Positions 10,156 to 20,311 of a stretch of DNA of 64,000 nt are shown piece by piece. Both the position numbers and the translations under genes were made by a program. Source of the DNA: Rhodanobacter sp. DHG33. GTDB taxonomy: Bacteria > Pseudomonadota > Gammaproteobacteria > Xanthomonadales > Rhodanobacteraceae. The DNA is taken from assembly GCF_014843005.1 (NCBI RefSeq), contig NZ_JACYXM010000002.1, positions 496,001 to 560,000 of the forward strand. Direction: 5' to 3'. The notes under the pieces are model-generated. The model was not told the origin of the DNA. It saw only the letters and a program-made list of their open reading frames with translations, and searched no databases. Positions within the stretch are counted from its first letter, which is position 1; each line of letters opens with the position of its first letter.

Positions 10156-10196
10156 GGATGCATGGAGCGACCACCCGCGAGGTAGCTCGTGCATCC
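10156..10196. repeat. Interrupted inverted repeat between rlmD and the CYTH gene
   Basis: GGATGCA (10156-10162) pairs with TGCATCC (10190-10196), with an inner GAGC/GCTC pair, giving an 11-bp interrupted stem. There is no following T-run, so it is not a classical terminator. It may be a REP-like element or an mRNA-stabilising hairpin. Confidence 0.35.
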
Positions 10197-10298
10197 AACC
10201 GCGGCATGCGAAAGTCAAAGGGCGGCTATCCATGGCAGCACTTCTCACCAACACCGCGTTCCCGTGGGAACATCGTCGCTAACAAGGTGCATTTGCCG

Positions 10299-10823
10299 AT
10301 GGGCATCGAGATCGAACGCAAATTCCTTCTGCGCGACGACAGCTGGCGAGCGCAGGTCGAGCGCAGCGAACACCTTGCACAGGGTTACCTGATCGGCGCA
10401 GCGGCGCTGGCGGCGGGGCATGCGCGCGCTTCGGTACGCGTGCGTCACGCGGGAGACGAGGCGTGGATCAACATCAAGGCCGCGCGGCTGGGCATCGAGC
10501 GCGCCGAGTACGATTACGCGATCCCGCCGGACGATGCCGATGCCTTGCTCGCGACCTTGTGCGACGGCGTGCTGAGCAAGCGGCGCCACCACGTCACCGT
10601 GGAGGGTGTGTTGTTCGAGATCGACGAATTTCTGGGCGACAATGCCGGCCTGGTGGTAGCCGAAGTCGAGCTGCCGCAGGTGGACGCGGCATTTCCGCGG
10701 CCATCGTGGCTGGGGCGCGAAGTGAGCGCGCTGGCACGCTACTACAACGTCAACCTGGTCGCGCACCCGTATGCCCGCTGGACGCAGGCCGAGCGCGACG
10801 CCAACGATGGAGCGAATGCCTGA
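10299..10823 (+). CDS. CYTH-domain (inorganic triphosphatase-like) protein
   Basis: A 174-residue CYTH domain protein. The start at ATG 10299 gives MGIEIERKFL, placing the hallmark ExExK motif (EIERK) at residues 4-8 as expected; upstream starts would displace it. CYTH proteins form a beta-tunnel that hydrolyses triphosphate groups with divalent metal; single-domain bacterial members are inorganic triphosphatases or of unknown substrate. The stop overlaps the nagZ start (TGATG), so the two are translationally coupled. No CHAD domain is fused. Confidence 0.88.
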   Translation: MGIEIERKFLLRDDSWRAQVERSEHLAQGYLIGAAALAAGHARASVRVRHAGDEAWINIKAARLGIERAEYDYAIPPDDADALLATLCDGVLSKRRHHVTVEGVLFEIDEFLGDNAGLVVAEVELPQVDAAFPRPSWLGREVSALARYYNVNLVAHPYARWTQAERDANDGANA

Positions 10824-11839
10824 TGCTGCTGATCGGCCTGGCCGGACTCGAAGTCGCCGAGCGCGAACGCGCATGGCTCGCCGCCCCTGGCGTGGCGGGC
10901 GTGATCCTGTTTGCACGCAATTACGCCGACCGCACGCAATTGATGGCGCTGTGCGAATCCATCCGCGACATCGGCGGCGAACACTTGCTGATTGCAGTGG
11001 ACCAGGAAGGCGGTCCGGTGCAGCGCTTCCGCGAAGGTTTCACGCGCCTGCCGGCGCTGGCGCGTATCGGCGACGTCTACGACCGCGACCCCGACGAAGC
11101 CGTGCGCCTCGCCGAAGAGCATGCATGGGTGATGGCCAGCGAGCTGCGCGCCTGCGGCGTCGATTTCAGCTTTGCGCCGGTGGTGGATCTGGCGCGCGGC
11201 AATGCGGCCATCGGCACGCGTGCCTTCCATGCCGATCCGGCCGTGACGGCCGAACTCGCCGCCGCCTACGTGCGCGGCATGCATCTCGCCGGCATGGCCG
11301 CGGTGCTCAAGCATTTCCCCGGCCACGGGTCGATCGCGGTGGATACGCACAAGGCGCAAGCGGTCGACGCACGGCCACTGGAGTTGATCCGCCGCGACGA
11401 TCTGCGCCCGTTCGTCGAATGCATCGCCGCGCGGGTGGAGGCGGTGATGATGGCGCACGTGGTCTATCCCGCGGTGGACGCGCTGCCGGCGGGCTACTCG
11501 CGCAAGTGGACGACCGAGATCCTGCGCGGCGAACTGGGCTTCGCCGGCGCAGCGATCAGCGACGACATCAGCATGGCCGCCGCGGGTGTGGCCGGCGGCG
11601 TGGCGGAGCGTGTGCACGGCCACCTGGACGCGGGTTGCGACCTGGTGCTGGCCTGCTTCCCCGACGTGGTGGACGAAGCCATCGCCGCCATGGTGGGCCG
11701 CCCGTCCTTGCATCCCGAGCGGCTGGCTGCGCTGCGCGGCGCCATCGGCGCCAGTTGGGACAGCCTTACCGACAATCCCCAGCGTGACCGCTTCGTCGCG
11801 CGCATCACGGCGCTGGACGCCGCACAGGGCAACGCATGA
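10823..11839 (+). CDS. nagZ: Beta-N-acetylhexosaminidase
   Basis: A 338-residue family 3 glycosidase that removes GlcNAc from cytoplasmic anhydromuropeptides during cell-wall recycling. The NagZ signature KHFPGHG is at about residues 160-166 with the catalytic His loop, and SDDISMAAA near residue 243 carries the nucleophile Asp. The start overlaps the CYTH stop and the stop overlaps the hpt start (ATGA), so this is one transcription unit. NagZ products in some gammaproteobacteria induce AmpC beta-lactamase; no ampC or ampR is in the window. Confidence 0.96.
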   Translation: MLLIGLAGLEVAERERAWLAAPGVAGVILFARNYADRTQLMALCESIRDIGGEHLLIAVDQEGGPVQRFREGFTRLPALARIGDVYDRDPDEAVRLAEEHAWVMASELRACGVDFSFAPVVDLARGNAAIGTRAFHADPAVTAELAAAYVRGMHLAGMAAVLKHFPGHGSIAVDTHKAQAVDARPLELIRRDDLRPFVECIAARVEAVMMAHVVYPAVDALPAGYSRKWTTEILRGELGFAGAAISDDISMAAAGVAGGVAERVHGHLDAGCDLVLACFPDVVDEAIAAMVGRPSLHPERLAALRGAIGASWDSLTDNPQRDRFVARITALDAAQGNA

Positions 11840-12384
11840 ACGACAAAACTCCCTCGCTTCGCGACGCACTGGCGAATGCCGACGTGCTGTTCGAGCGCGC
11901 CGAACTGGAAACCGTGATCGCCGACCTCGGTCGCCGCATCGACACCGCGCTGGATGGCGAACGAGCGGTGTTCCTCACCGTGATGAACGGCGCGCTGATG
12001 TTCGCCGGGCAACTGGCTCTCTCGATCCGCACCGACCTCGAATTCGACTACGTGCACGCCACCCGCTACCGCGGCGCGACCAGCGGCAGCGAACTGCACT
12101 GGCTGCGCGAGCCTGCGGTGGACCTCGCCGGCCGTACCGTGCTGCTGGTGGACGACATCCTCGACGAGGGCCACACGCTGAAGGCCGTGCGCGACGACTG
12201 CCTGCGCCGCGGCGCGAAGCGCGTGCTGATCGCCAGCCTGTGCTGCAAGAAGCACGATCGCCTGGTCGAAGGCATCGCTGCCGACTTCAACGGCGTGGTG
12301 CTGCCCGACCGCTATGTGTTCGGCTACGGCATGGACTACCACGAGCAGGGCCGCAACCTGGCGGCCATCTACGCGTTGCGTTGA
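11836..12384 (+). CDS. hpt: Hypoxanthine-guanine phosphoribosyltransferase
   Basis: A 182-residue purine salvage enzyme that makes IMP or GMP from hypoxanthine or guanine plus PRPP. The PRPP-binding motif VLLVDDILDEGHTL lies at about residues 101-114. The C-terminal FGYGMDYHEQGRNL loop is the usual type I PRTase base-binding end. The ATG overlaps the nagZ stop. Together with mtnP downstream it forms a purine-salvage pair: MTI phosphorolysis would yield hypoxanthine, the substrate of this enzyme. Confidence 0.95.
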   Translation: MNDKTPSLRDALANADVLFERAELETVIADLGRRIDTALDGERAVFLTVMNGALMFAGQLALSIRTDLEFDYVHATRYRGATSGSELHWLREPAVDLAGRTVLLVDDILDEGHTLKAVRDDCLRRGAKRVLIASLCCKKHDRLVEGIAADFNGVVLPDRYVFGYGMDYHEQGRNLAAIYALR

Positions 12385-12407
12385 ACGGGGCATCCACGGG
12401 GGCACGC

Positions 12408-13699
<1,292 letters not shown>

Positions 13700-13768
13700 C
13701 GGTGCGTTGCCGCAGTGCGCATGCACCGCATCAAATGCGACGGCGTGCCGAGTGGCGGCACTGGCGTA

Positions 13769-13797
13769 TTGCGCTTTGCCTTGAAACATGTTGATAC
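13769..13797 (+). promoter_or_regulatory. Candidate sigma-70 promoter of the cold-shock gene
   Basis: TTGCGC (13769-13774), a 17-bp spacer and TGATAC (13792-13797) form a weak promoter-like pair. It would give a 5' untranslated region of about 75-80 nt before the cold-shock ATG. The match to consensus is poor, so this is tentative. Confidence 0.25.
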
Positions 13798-13881
13798 TTT
13801 CCGGGCACCGGGGAGGTTAATCAGGGGAATGGTTCGAGCTCGACCGCGTGCATCCTGTCCAGGCTTCCAGAGGTTCCAGCA

Positions 13882-14088
13882 ATGCGTTTCGGTACGGTCA
13901 AGTGGTTCAACGATGCCAAGGGTTTCGGTTTCATCGCACCCGAGGATGGTGGGGAAGATGTGTTCGTCCACTTCTCGGCCATCAATTCCAAGGGCTTCCG
14001 CAGCCTGCAGGAAGGTCAGCGCGTGAAGTTCGAAGTCACCCAAGGCCCGAAGGGCGCCCAGGCTTCGGGCGTCGAAATCGCGGGTTGA
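13882..14088 (+). CDS. cspA: Cold-shock protein (CspA family)
   Basis: A 68-residue single cold-shock domain. The RNP1 motif KGFGFI is at residues 13-18 and RNP2 VFVHF at about 27-31, after the standard GTVKWFNDA start. It binds single-stranded nucleic acid and acts as an RNA chaperone or antiterminator. Temperature control cannot be judged from sequence. It is monocistronic: 182 bp separate it from mtnP and a strong terminator follows. The exact paralogue letter is arbitrary. Confidence 0.95.
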   Translation: MRFGTVKWFNDAKGFGFIAPEDGGEDVFVHFSAINSKGFRSLQEGQRVKFEVTQGPKGAQASGVEIAG

Positions 14089-14130
14089 GTTACGGTGGCC
14101 GGTCTGCGTGCCGGCCATGCAGCAAATCGA

Positions 14131-14157
14131 GCCCCGCGCCACGGCGCGGGGCTTTTT
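14131..14157 (+). terminator. Rho-independent terminator of cspA
   Basis: A 9-bp stem GCCCCGCGC/GCGCGGGGC (14131-14139 with 14144-14152) with a 4-nt loop is followed by TTTTT, 43 bp after the cspA stop. Confidence 0.93.
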
Positions 14158-14256
14158 GTTGGGGCATGCAGCCGCGGTTGGCTGCCCGTCCGATTCCCGC
14201 GATGATGGGAGTCGCAACGATCCACCCCTCCAAACATTGAAGAGCATCCCGCAGAC

Positions 14257-14985
14257 ATGAGCACCCGCTTGCTTGAAATCGCCGCCAACTCGGTGGCTTC
14301 CGCACTGGCCGCGCAGACCGGCGGGGCGGGGCGGGTGGAACTGTGCAGTGGGTTGGAGCTGGGTGGTCTCACGCCTTCCCATGCCGTCATCGCAATGGTG
14401 CGCGAACAGTTGCGCATTCCTCTGTACGTACTGATCCGTCCGCGCGCCGGCGATTTCCTCTACGACGACGACGAATGCGAGGCCATGCGCCGCGACATCG
14501 AAACCTGCGTGGCCCTGGAGTGCGACGGCGTGGTGCTGGGTGTGCTCGATGCGGATGGCGACGTGGACATGGAGCGCTGCTATGGCCTGATCGCCGCGGC
14601 AGGGCACCTCGGCGTCACCTTCCATCGCGCCTTCGACCTCGTGCGCGATCCGCATCGCGCGTTGGACGACGTGATCGCACTGGGCTGCGAGCGCGTGCTC
14701 ACCTCGGGCGGACAGGCCAGCGCGATGGACGGCGCTGCGCTGATCCGCGGACTGATCGCGCAAGCCAACGGCCGCATCGGCATCATGCCCGGCGCCGGCG
14801 TCACCGACCGCAATATCGCCGCGCTGGCGGCAGCCACCGGCGCAGAGGAAATCCACGCCTCGGCCAAACGGCAGCTGCCTTCGGGCATGCGCCATCGGCC
14901 CTCGCTGCTCACCGACATGCAAGGCGGCGAGCTGCGCAGCGACGTGGAGCAGGTGCGTGCACTGGTTAAGGCCTGGCAACCCTAG
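14257..14985 (+). CDS. cutC: CutC family protein
   Basis: A 242-residue TIM-barrel CutC protein. Recognisable segments are RVELCSGLELGGLTPS, YVLIRPRAGDFLYDDDE, LGVLDADGDVDMERC and TFHRAFDLVRDP, all conserved in the family. CutC was linked to copper tolerance in E. coli, but that phenotype was later attributed to neighbouring regulation, and the enzymatic function is not settled. It lies alone between two terminators or gaps, with no copper genes nearby. Confidence 0.93.
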   Translation: MSTRLLEIAANSVASALAAQTGGAGRVELCSGLELGGLTPSHAVIAMVREQLRIPLYVLIRPRAGDFLYDDDECEAMRRDIETCVALECDGVVLGVLDADGDVDMERCYGLIAAAGHLGVTFHRAFDLVRDPHRALDDVIALGCERVLTSGGQASAMDGAALIRGLIAQANGRIGIMPGAGVTDRNIAALAAATGAEEIHASAKRQLPSGMRHRPSLLTDMQGGELRSDVEQVRALVKAWQP

Positions 14986-15094
14986 TTCCTGCGCTGGGAA
15001 GGCGGGGCAGGAGGGGCCGTCTTCCCTACCGCAGCGCATGTTCCCCCACCTTCGCTAAAATGCCGCTTTGCCATTCCCTTGCGGAGCGAGCCCA

Positions 15095-16297
15095 GTGATC
15101 ATCAAACCCAAAGTGCGCGGCTTCATCTGTGTCACGGCCCATCCGGTCGGTTGCGAGCACAACGTGGCCGAGCAGATCGCCACCACCCAGGCCGCTATCC
15201 ACCACGATGACAAGGGCCCGAAGCGCGTGCTGGTGATCGGGGCCTCCACCGGCTATGGCCTGGCTTCGCGCATCACCGCCGCGTTCGGTTACGGCGCCGC
15301 CACCCTGGGCGTGTTCTTCGAAAAGCCCAGCAGCGAGGACAAGACCGGCACCGCCGGCTGGTACAACGCCGCCGCGTTCGACAAGCTGGCCAAGCAGGCC
15401 GGCCTGTACGCGAAGTCCATCAACGGCGATGCGTTCGCCGACGAGACCCGCGCACGCGCCATCGAGATCATCAAGAACGAGATGGGCGGCCCGATCGACC
15501 TCGTCGTCTATTCGCTGGCTTCGCCCGTGCGCAAGCTGCCGGGCAGCGGCGAGGTGGTGCGCTCGGCGCTCAAGACCATCGGCGAGACCTTCACCGCGAG
15601 CTCCGTAGACACCAACAAGGACACGGTGATCCAGGCCAGCGTGGAGCCGGCCACCGAGCAGGAGATCAAGGACACCGTCACCGTGATGGGCGGCGAGGAC
15701 TGGGCACTGTGGATCGACGCGCTGGGCAAGGCCGGCGTGCTGGCGCCGGAGGCCAAGACCATCGCCTACAGCTACATCGGTACCGAAATCACCTGGCCGA
15801 TGTACTGGCATGGCACGCTGGGCCAGGCCAAACAGCACCTGGACAACACCGCCAAGGCGCTGCGCGAGCGCCACGCCGGGCTCGATGCCCGCGTGGGTGT
15901 GATGAAGTCGGTGGTCACCCAGGCGAGTGCCGCGATCCCGGTGATTCCGCTGTACGTCTCCATCGCGTTCCGTGTGATGAAGGACAAGGGCATCCACGAA
16001 GGCTGCATCGAGCAGATCAACCGCCTGTTCCACGACCGCCTCTACCGTGCCGACGGTGCGGCGTTGCCCACCGACGGCGAAGGCCGCGTACGCCTGGACG
16101 ACTGGGAGCTGCGCGACGACGTGCAGGATGCCTGCAAGGCGCTCTGGCCCACCGTCACCACCGAGACGCTGCGCCAGGTCACCGACTATGACGGCTACAA
16201 GCACGAGTTCCTCAAGCTGTTCGGTTTCGACCGCAGCGACGTGGACTACGGCGCCGAGGTGGACACGGATCGCCGTTTCGACTGCGTGGAGATGTGA
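15095..16297 (+). CDS. fabV: Enoyl-[acyl-carrier-protein] reductase FabV
   Basis: A 400-residue trans-2-enoyl-ACP reductase that completes each fatty-acid elongation cycle with NADH. The start is GTG 15095 after GCGGAGCGAG, giving the standard N-terminus [17 protein letters not shown] and the standard length. The cofactor loop [11 protein letters not shown] follows. The Y-(x8)-K active-site pair is in [10 protein letters not shown]. FabV enzymes are intrinsically less sensitive to triclosan than FabI, an established family property. A bidirectional terminator follows. Confidence 0.97.
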   Translation: MIIKPKVRGFICVTAHPVGCEHNVAEQIATTQAAIHHDDKGPKRVLVIGASTGYGLASRITAAFGYGAATLGVFFEKPSSEDKTGTAGWYNAAAFDKLAKQAGLYAKSINGDAFADETRARAIEIIKNEMGGPIDLVVYSLASPVRKLPGSGEVVRSALKTIGETFTASSVDTNKDTVIQASVEPATEQEIKDTVTVMGGEDWALWIDALGKAGVLAPEAKTIAYSYIGTEITWPMYWHGTLGQAKQHLDNTAKALRERHAGLDARVGVMKSVVTQASAAIPVIPLYVSIAFRVMKDKGIHEGCIEQINRLFHDRLYRADGAALPTDGEGRVRLDDWELRDDVQDACKALWPTVTTETLRQVTDYDGYKHEFLKLFGFDRSDVDYGAEVDTDRRFDCVEM

Positions 16298-16313
16298 GCG
16301 CCTGACCCGATCC

Positions 16314-16344
16314 AAAAAAAGCCCCGCATCGCGGGGCTTTTTTT
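16314..16344. terminator. Bidirectional terminator between fabV and the PepSY-like gene
   Basis: GCCCCGC/GCGGGGC with a 3-nt loop is flanked by A7 on the left and T7 on the right, so it can terminate fabV (+) and the convergent gene at 16395-16910 (-). Confidence 0.93.
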
Positions 16345-16394
16345 ATGCGCAGGAAATCGTGCGATGCCGGATGCATCCGTTATCCGGAAGCGCA

Positions 16395-16910
16395 TCAGCC
16401 ATGCGACTGGGCGACCACGCTGCCGTCGTTCGGATCGGCCAGCAACTCGACGTTGTGCCCGTCGCTGGACTTCGCCTTGGCGCTCCACAAACCGTGGTCG
16501 AATTTCGTGTCCTTGACGTTCTGGTAGCCGGCCGCAGTCAGCTTGGCGCTGACCTCGTCCTCGTCGAGCTTGGACGGCGCATCGGTCGGGTAGACCCTGC
16601 CGGAAACGGGGCCGACGGCCAGCTTGACCCACTTCTTGTTGCCGCCGCGGGCCTTGCCGCGCCATACGCCGTCCTTGAACTCCAGGCCTTTCACTTCCTT
16701 GTAGCCGGCATTGGCGATCGCGGTCTTGATCGCGGTTTCGCTCATTGCGCCGTTGGGCGGTTGCGCCGACCACGTACTCGTAGTGGTGGTCGTGGTGGTG
16801 TGGGTCATGGACGACGCGGCCATCGGCGCAGGCGGCGAGGGCTGCGTTTGCGCGAAGGCGACGCCGCCAATCGACAGTCCAACCAAGAGGGAAAGCAGGC
16901 GTTTGCTCAT
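16395..16910 (-). CDS. Secreted protein with two PepSY-like repeats
   Basis: A 171-residue protein. The start at 16910 (MSKRLLSLLVGLSIGGVAFA) opens a signal peptide and has AAGGAG nine bases upstream. A Thr-rich linker (MTHTTTTTTTSTW) follows. Two related repeats then occur: YKEVKGLEFKDGVWRGKA followed by KLAVGPVSGRVYP, and YQNVKDTKFDHGLWSAKA followed by ELLADPNDGSVV. This is the PepSY-like pattern of small periplasmic proteins. The function is unknown; proposed roles of such domains are protease inhibition or ligand binding. It is convergent with fabV. Confidence 0.75.
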   Translation of the reverse strand: MSKRLLSLLVGLSIGGVAFAQTQPSPPAPMAASSMTHTTTTTTTSTWSAQPPNGAMSETAIKTAIANAGYKEVKGLEFKDGVWRGKARGGNKKWVKLAVGPVSGRVYPTDAPSKLDEDEVSAKLTAAGYQNVKDTKFDHGLWSAKAKSSDGHNVELLADPNDGSVVAQSHG

Positions 16911-17231
16911 GATGCGCTCCTTGATGATGGGTACGGATCGTGCCGGCAGGAGAGGTTCACGGCGCGACAGTCGCGATGGCACAGGTCACCGGGGTGACAC
17001 TGGCGACATCGATGAGAGCATCGCGTTCGGAATGGTTGCGTGAAAAAAAGCGTGGACGCAGGGTGAAGGTCAGGCTTCGGTTCAGTTGCCTGCCAATGGG
17101 GTCGCGTAGATCCGATGGTGCTTCGAATGCAGACGAGAGGTGAACGGAGCAAGGGCAGGCGGGGTGGTTGCGCATCCACCGATCAGAAGCGGCATGCCGT
17201 GTCTGGCTGCGTGCTCAATGGCGCGACACGA

Positions 17232-17261
17232 TTGATGCCGTGCGTAGCGACCCCATATACT
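17232..17261 (+). promoter_or_regulatory. Promoter of ssrA
   Basis: TTGATG (17232-17237), an 18-bp spacer and TATACT (17256-17261) form a good sigma-70 promoter. The start point would be near 17268, giving a pre-tmRNA leader of about 16 nt to be removed by RNase P. The rest of 16911-17231 shows no gene. Confidence 0.6.
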
Positions 17262-17283
17262 TGCTTGGCCATACCGTTTCCCC

Positions 17284-17635
<352 letters not shown>

Positions 17636-17660
17636 ATAAGCCGTCCAACGGCATCCAATA

Positions 17661-17702
17661 AAGGCCGGAAACCCTAGCAATAGCAACGGTTCCGGCCTTT
17701 TT
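17661..17702 (+). terminator. Terminator downstream of ssrA
   Basis: AAGGCCGGAAACC pairs with GGTTCCGGCCTT (one bulged A), with a 14-nt loop and a T-run. It lies on the island side of the ssrA 3' end, so it may have been brought in by the element. Confidence 0.75.
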
Positions 17703-17739
17703 CTTGTCCAATGCCGTCCGGGGGCATGCATTGCAATCC

Positions 17740-17798
17740 GGGGGTAGGTGGGGGTAACTTCAGGGGTAACAGGCCTACCCCCATAGAGTGTTACCCCC
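17740..17798. repeat. Left-end integrase arm-site repeats
   Basis: GGGGGTAGG (17740), GGGGGTAAC (17750) and AGGGGTAAC (17762) are direct repeats; the last two are spaced 12 bp. Inverted copies CCTACCCCC (17774-17782) and GTTACCCCC (17790-17798) follow and run into the integrase start. The same 12-bp-spaced pair recurs at 36744-36764. These are probable arm-type binding sites for the integrase and an autoregulatory operator. Confidence 0.65.
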
Positions 17799-17799
17799 A

Positions 17800-19023
17800 A
17801 TGCTGACCGATACCGCGATCCGGAAAGCACCCGCCCCCGAGAAGCCCCGCAAGCTGGCAGACGGTGGCGGACTGTTCCTGCTGCACAGCCCGAACGGCTC
17901 CAAGTGGTGGCGCCTCAAGTACCGCTTTGGGGGTAAGGAGAAGCTGCTGTCGCTGGGCACTTACCCCGACACCGGCTTGGCTGATGCTCGTGAGAAGCGC
18001 GACGCGGCCCGCAAGCTGCTGGCGGCAGGCATCGACCCCGGTGAGCACCGCAAGGCCGAGAAAGCGGCAGGCGAGGAGCGTGCAGCCAACAGCTTCGAGG
18101 TGGTCGCTCGCGAGTGGCTGGGCAAGCAGACGTGGGTGGAGCACTACCGGGTCAAGGTCGAGGCCTGGATGGCGAACGACGTCTATCCGTACATTGGTGG
18201 TCGACCCGTGGCTGAGCTGAGCGCCCCGGAGTTCCTGCGGGTAGGGCGCCGGATGGAGGAGCGTGGTGCCATCGAGTCCGCTCACCGTGTCCTGCAGACC
18301 TGCGGCCAGGTTATGCGCTACGCCATCGCCACAGGGCGGGCCGACCGTAACCCCGTGGCAGACCTCAAGGGAGCGATCGCCTCGCCGGCAGAGCGCCACC
18401 ATGCCGCGATTGTCGATCCCTTGGTGCTGGGCGGCTTGCTGCGCGCGATCGAGGGCTATACGGGCGATGCCACCACGCGCGCGGCGCTTAAGCTGTCTGC
18501 GCTGCTGTTCGTCCGCCCCGGCGAGCTCCGGCATGCGGAATGGACAGAGTTCGACCTGGACGCGGGCGAGTGGAACATCCCCGCCGGCAAGATGAAGATG
18601 CGCCAGCCGCACCTGGTACCGCTGTGCGATCAGGCGGTAGCGACCCTGCGTGAACTACAGTCGCTGACAGGGAGAGGACAGTACGTGTTTCCCGGTGGCC
18701 GCTCGCCGCGTCGGCCCATGAGCAACAACGCGATCAACGCCGCGCTACGCCGTATGGGCTACGGCACAGATGTCATGACCGCTCACGGCTTCCGCGCCAC
18801 GGCCCGCACGATCCTAGACGAGGTGTTGGGCTATCGCGTCGACTACATCGAGCACCAGCTGGCGCATGCCGTGAAAGACCCGAACGGGCGCGCCTACAAC
18901 CGCACGGCGCACCTACCGGAGCGGCGGAAGATGATGCAGGGGTGGGCTGACTACTTAGACAGCCTACGTGTGGATGGAAAGGTGATAGCAATCAAGGCTA
19001 GAGCCAGGGGAGTACGGTGGTGA
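17800..19023 (+). CDS. P4-type tyrosine recombinase/integrase
   Basis: A 407-residue site-specific recombinase. An N-terminal arm-binding DUF4102-type domain (LTDTAIRKA...KLADGGGLFLL...SLGTYPDTGLADAR) spans about residues 1-95, then the core-binding domain. The catalytic domain has Arg near residue 238 (RPGELRHAEW), HGFR at about 329-332, the HQLAH His and the Tyr nucleophile near 366 (AYNR). All five catalytic positions look intact. ATG 17800 is preferred over GTG 17788 because it matches the family start. Inverted arm repeats overlap its start, suggesting self-repression. It lies 165 bp from the tmRNA 3' end, a known target of this class. Confidence 0.95.
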   Translation: MLTDTAIRKAPAPEKPRKLADGGGLFLLHSPNGSKWWRLKYRFGGKEKLLSLGTYPDTGLADAREKRDAARKLLAAGIDPGEHRKAEKAAGEERAANSFEVVAREWLGKQTWVEHYRVKVEAWMANDVYPYIGGRPVAELSAPEFLRVGRRMEERGAIESAHRVLQTCGQVMRYAIATGRADRNPVADLKGAIASPAERHHAAIVDPLVLGGLLRAIEGYTGDATTRAALKLSALLFVRPGELRHAEWTEFDLDAGEWNIPAGKMKMRQPHLVPLCDQAVATLRELQSLTGRGQYVFPGGRSPRRPMSNNAINAALRRMGYGTDVMTAHGFRATARTILDEVLGYRVDYIEHQLAHAVKDPNGRAYNRTAHLPERRKMMQGWADYLDSLRVDGKVIAIKARARGVRW

Positions 19024-19076
19024 TGCCCGTTAATAGTTCGTACACTCTGCAAAGCCCAAGGGACAAAAGTTAGGCC

Positions 19077-19829
19077 ATGACCGACGTCCACTATCGCAAC
19101 GCACCTATCGTTGAGGCCGTGATAGATCTGCGAGTGCGCTTTGGCGCCGAGCCTACGTTCGATGCCCTGAAAAGGGCCGCTGCAACGCTTAAGCAGCGCT
19201 TTCCGATCCAAGAAGACCTTGCCCAAGTTCAACTGGCCTTGAAGCTAGGCGAAGTCGCCAAGAAGAAAGCAAGTAGCAATCTTGGGCAACGTCGCATCGG
19301 CGTTCGCCTCCACACGGGCGACAATAGTCGTGTACTTCAGTTTCAGCAGGGTGGCTTTGCCTACAGTCATTTGGCCCCATATACGGACTGGGCAACCTTT
19401 CGCGCAGAGGCACTTGAATGCTGGGGTATCTACAAGCGCTTATTCAAACCGACGGCCGTCGTTCGATACGCTGTGAGATTTATAAATCGCATTTCCGTTC
19501 CCAACGGTTGGAGTGACTGCAGTCTGTTTACGTCGCTTTATCCCTGTGTGCCGCAAGCTTTGGGTGATCCGCTAGATCGCTACTTCATGCAGCTGTCGCT
19601 CCCTCAGTCGCAGGTGGCTCGAAATGCGCAGCTCATCATCAACAGCACTCTTGCCGAAGGCAATCAGCTAGGTGGAGCCGCTTTAATGCTGGATTTTGAT
19701 CTGTTTGCGCCAACGGAGCTTGACACAGATTCAGATGAGGTGTGGCAGCATCTTGATGCTTTTCGTGTCCGAAAGAATGAAGTATTTGAAGCATGCATCA
19801 CAGATCACACCAGGGGGCTAATCGCATGA
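19077..19829 (+). CDS. TIGR04255 family protein
   Basis: A 250-residue protein starting MTDVHYRNAPIVEAVIDLRV, the hallmark of TIGR04255, a sporadically distributed family of about 250 residues with no known activity. Another family-like segment is VRYAVRFINRISVP near residues 131-144. No signal peptide or membrane segment is seen. Its stop overlaps the next start (ATGA), so it is the first gene of a coupled set of three. Base composition is more AT-rich than the core. A role in conflict with phage is possible but not shown. Confidence 0.8.
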   Translation: MTDVHYRNAPIVEAVIDLRVRFGAEPTFDALKRAAATLKQRFPIQEDLAQVQLALKLGEVAKKKASSNLGQRRIGVRLHTGDNSRVLQFQQGGFAYSHLAPYTDWATFRAEALECWGIYKRLFKPTAVVRYAVRFINRISVPNGWSDCSLFTSLYPCVPQALGDPLDRYFMQLSLPQSQVARNAQLIINSTLAEGNQLGGAALMLDFDLFAPTELDTDSDEVWQHLDAFRVRKNEVFEACITDHTRGLIA

Positions 19830-20302
19830 ACTTTGCCGAGGCGTACCCGATTCCATCAGAGACAGCGTCGGTGTCCGATATGCCGATAGGGCGGGCCTAT
19901 GCTCCCCAGGCATCCGATGGTCAAACAGTGGCTGACTTGCCCCTGCATTCGACTCTTCAATCGATACGGCGGCTTTCCAGTTATGGCAACGATTGGGACG
20001 GGCATGGCAGCCCCGCGCCCAGAGCTGAATCTGTGCAGTCCTCTCTCGAAGCTATTCGCGTGTTCCATAGGTCTATTGTTACTTCCGGGCACCGGTGGGC
20101 TCAGCCTCATGTGTCAGCTAATGAGGATGGAAATGTAGTCTTCGAGTGGTGGCAAGGTGAGAAGAAGCTAACCATTTACATCCGTGCCGCGAACGTCACC
20201 TTCATCAAGGTGTGGGGCATGAATATCGATACGGAGATGGAGGATGGTCGCGTAACCAACTCTGGGTTTAGCCCTTTATGGACTTGGTTGAGCGAGGCGT
20301 AA
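19826..20302 (+). CDS. Hypothetical protein coupled to the TIGR04255 gene
   Basis: A 158-residue cytosolic protein. ATG 19826 overlaps the preceding stop and is preferred to the earlier in-frame ATG at 19793. The segment SYGNDWDGHGSPAP at about residues 53-66 resembles the NWDG-x-G-x-x-AP motif common to small unknown proteins found beside TIGR04255 genes. The C-terminal half (VVFEWWQGEKKLTIYI) is predicted beta-rich. No catalytic motif is recognised. It is likely a partner of its neighbours. Confidence 0.7.
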   Translation: MNFAEAYPIPSETASVSDMPIGRAYAPQASDGQTVADLPLHSTLQSIRRLSSYGNDWDGHGSPAPRAESVQSSLEAIRVFHRSIVTSGHRWAQPHVSANEDGNVVFEWWQGEKKLTIYIRAANVTFIKVWGMNIDTEMEDGRVTNSGFSPLWTWLSEA

Positions 20303-20311
20303 AGAGTCAAA

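Noticed and set aside
8226-10163. A 645-codon minus-strand frame across the ydbH-like gene and rlmD
   Set aside because: Both opposing genes are well supported; the frame is compositional only.
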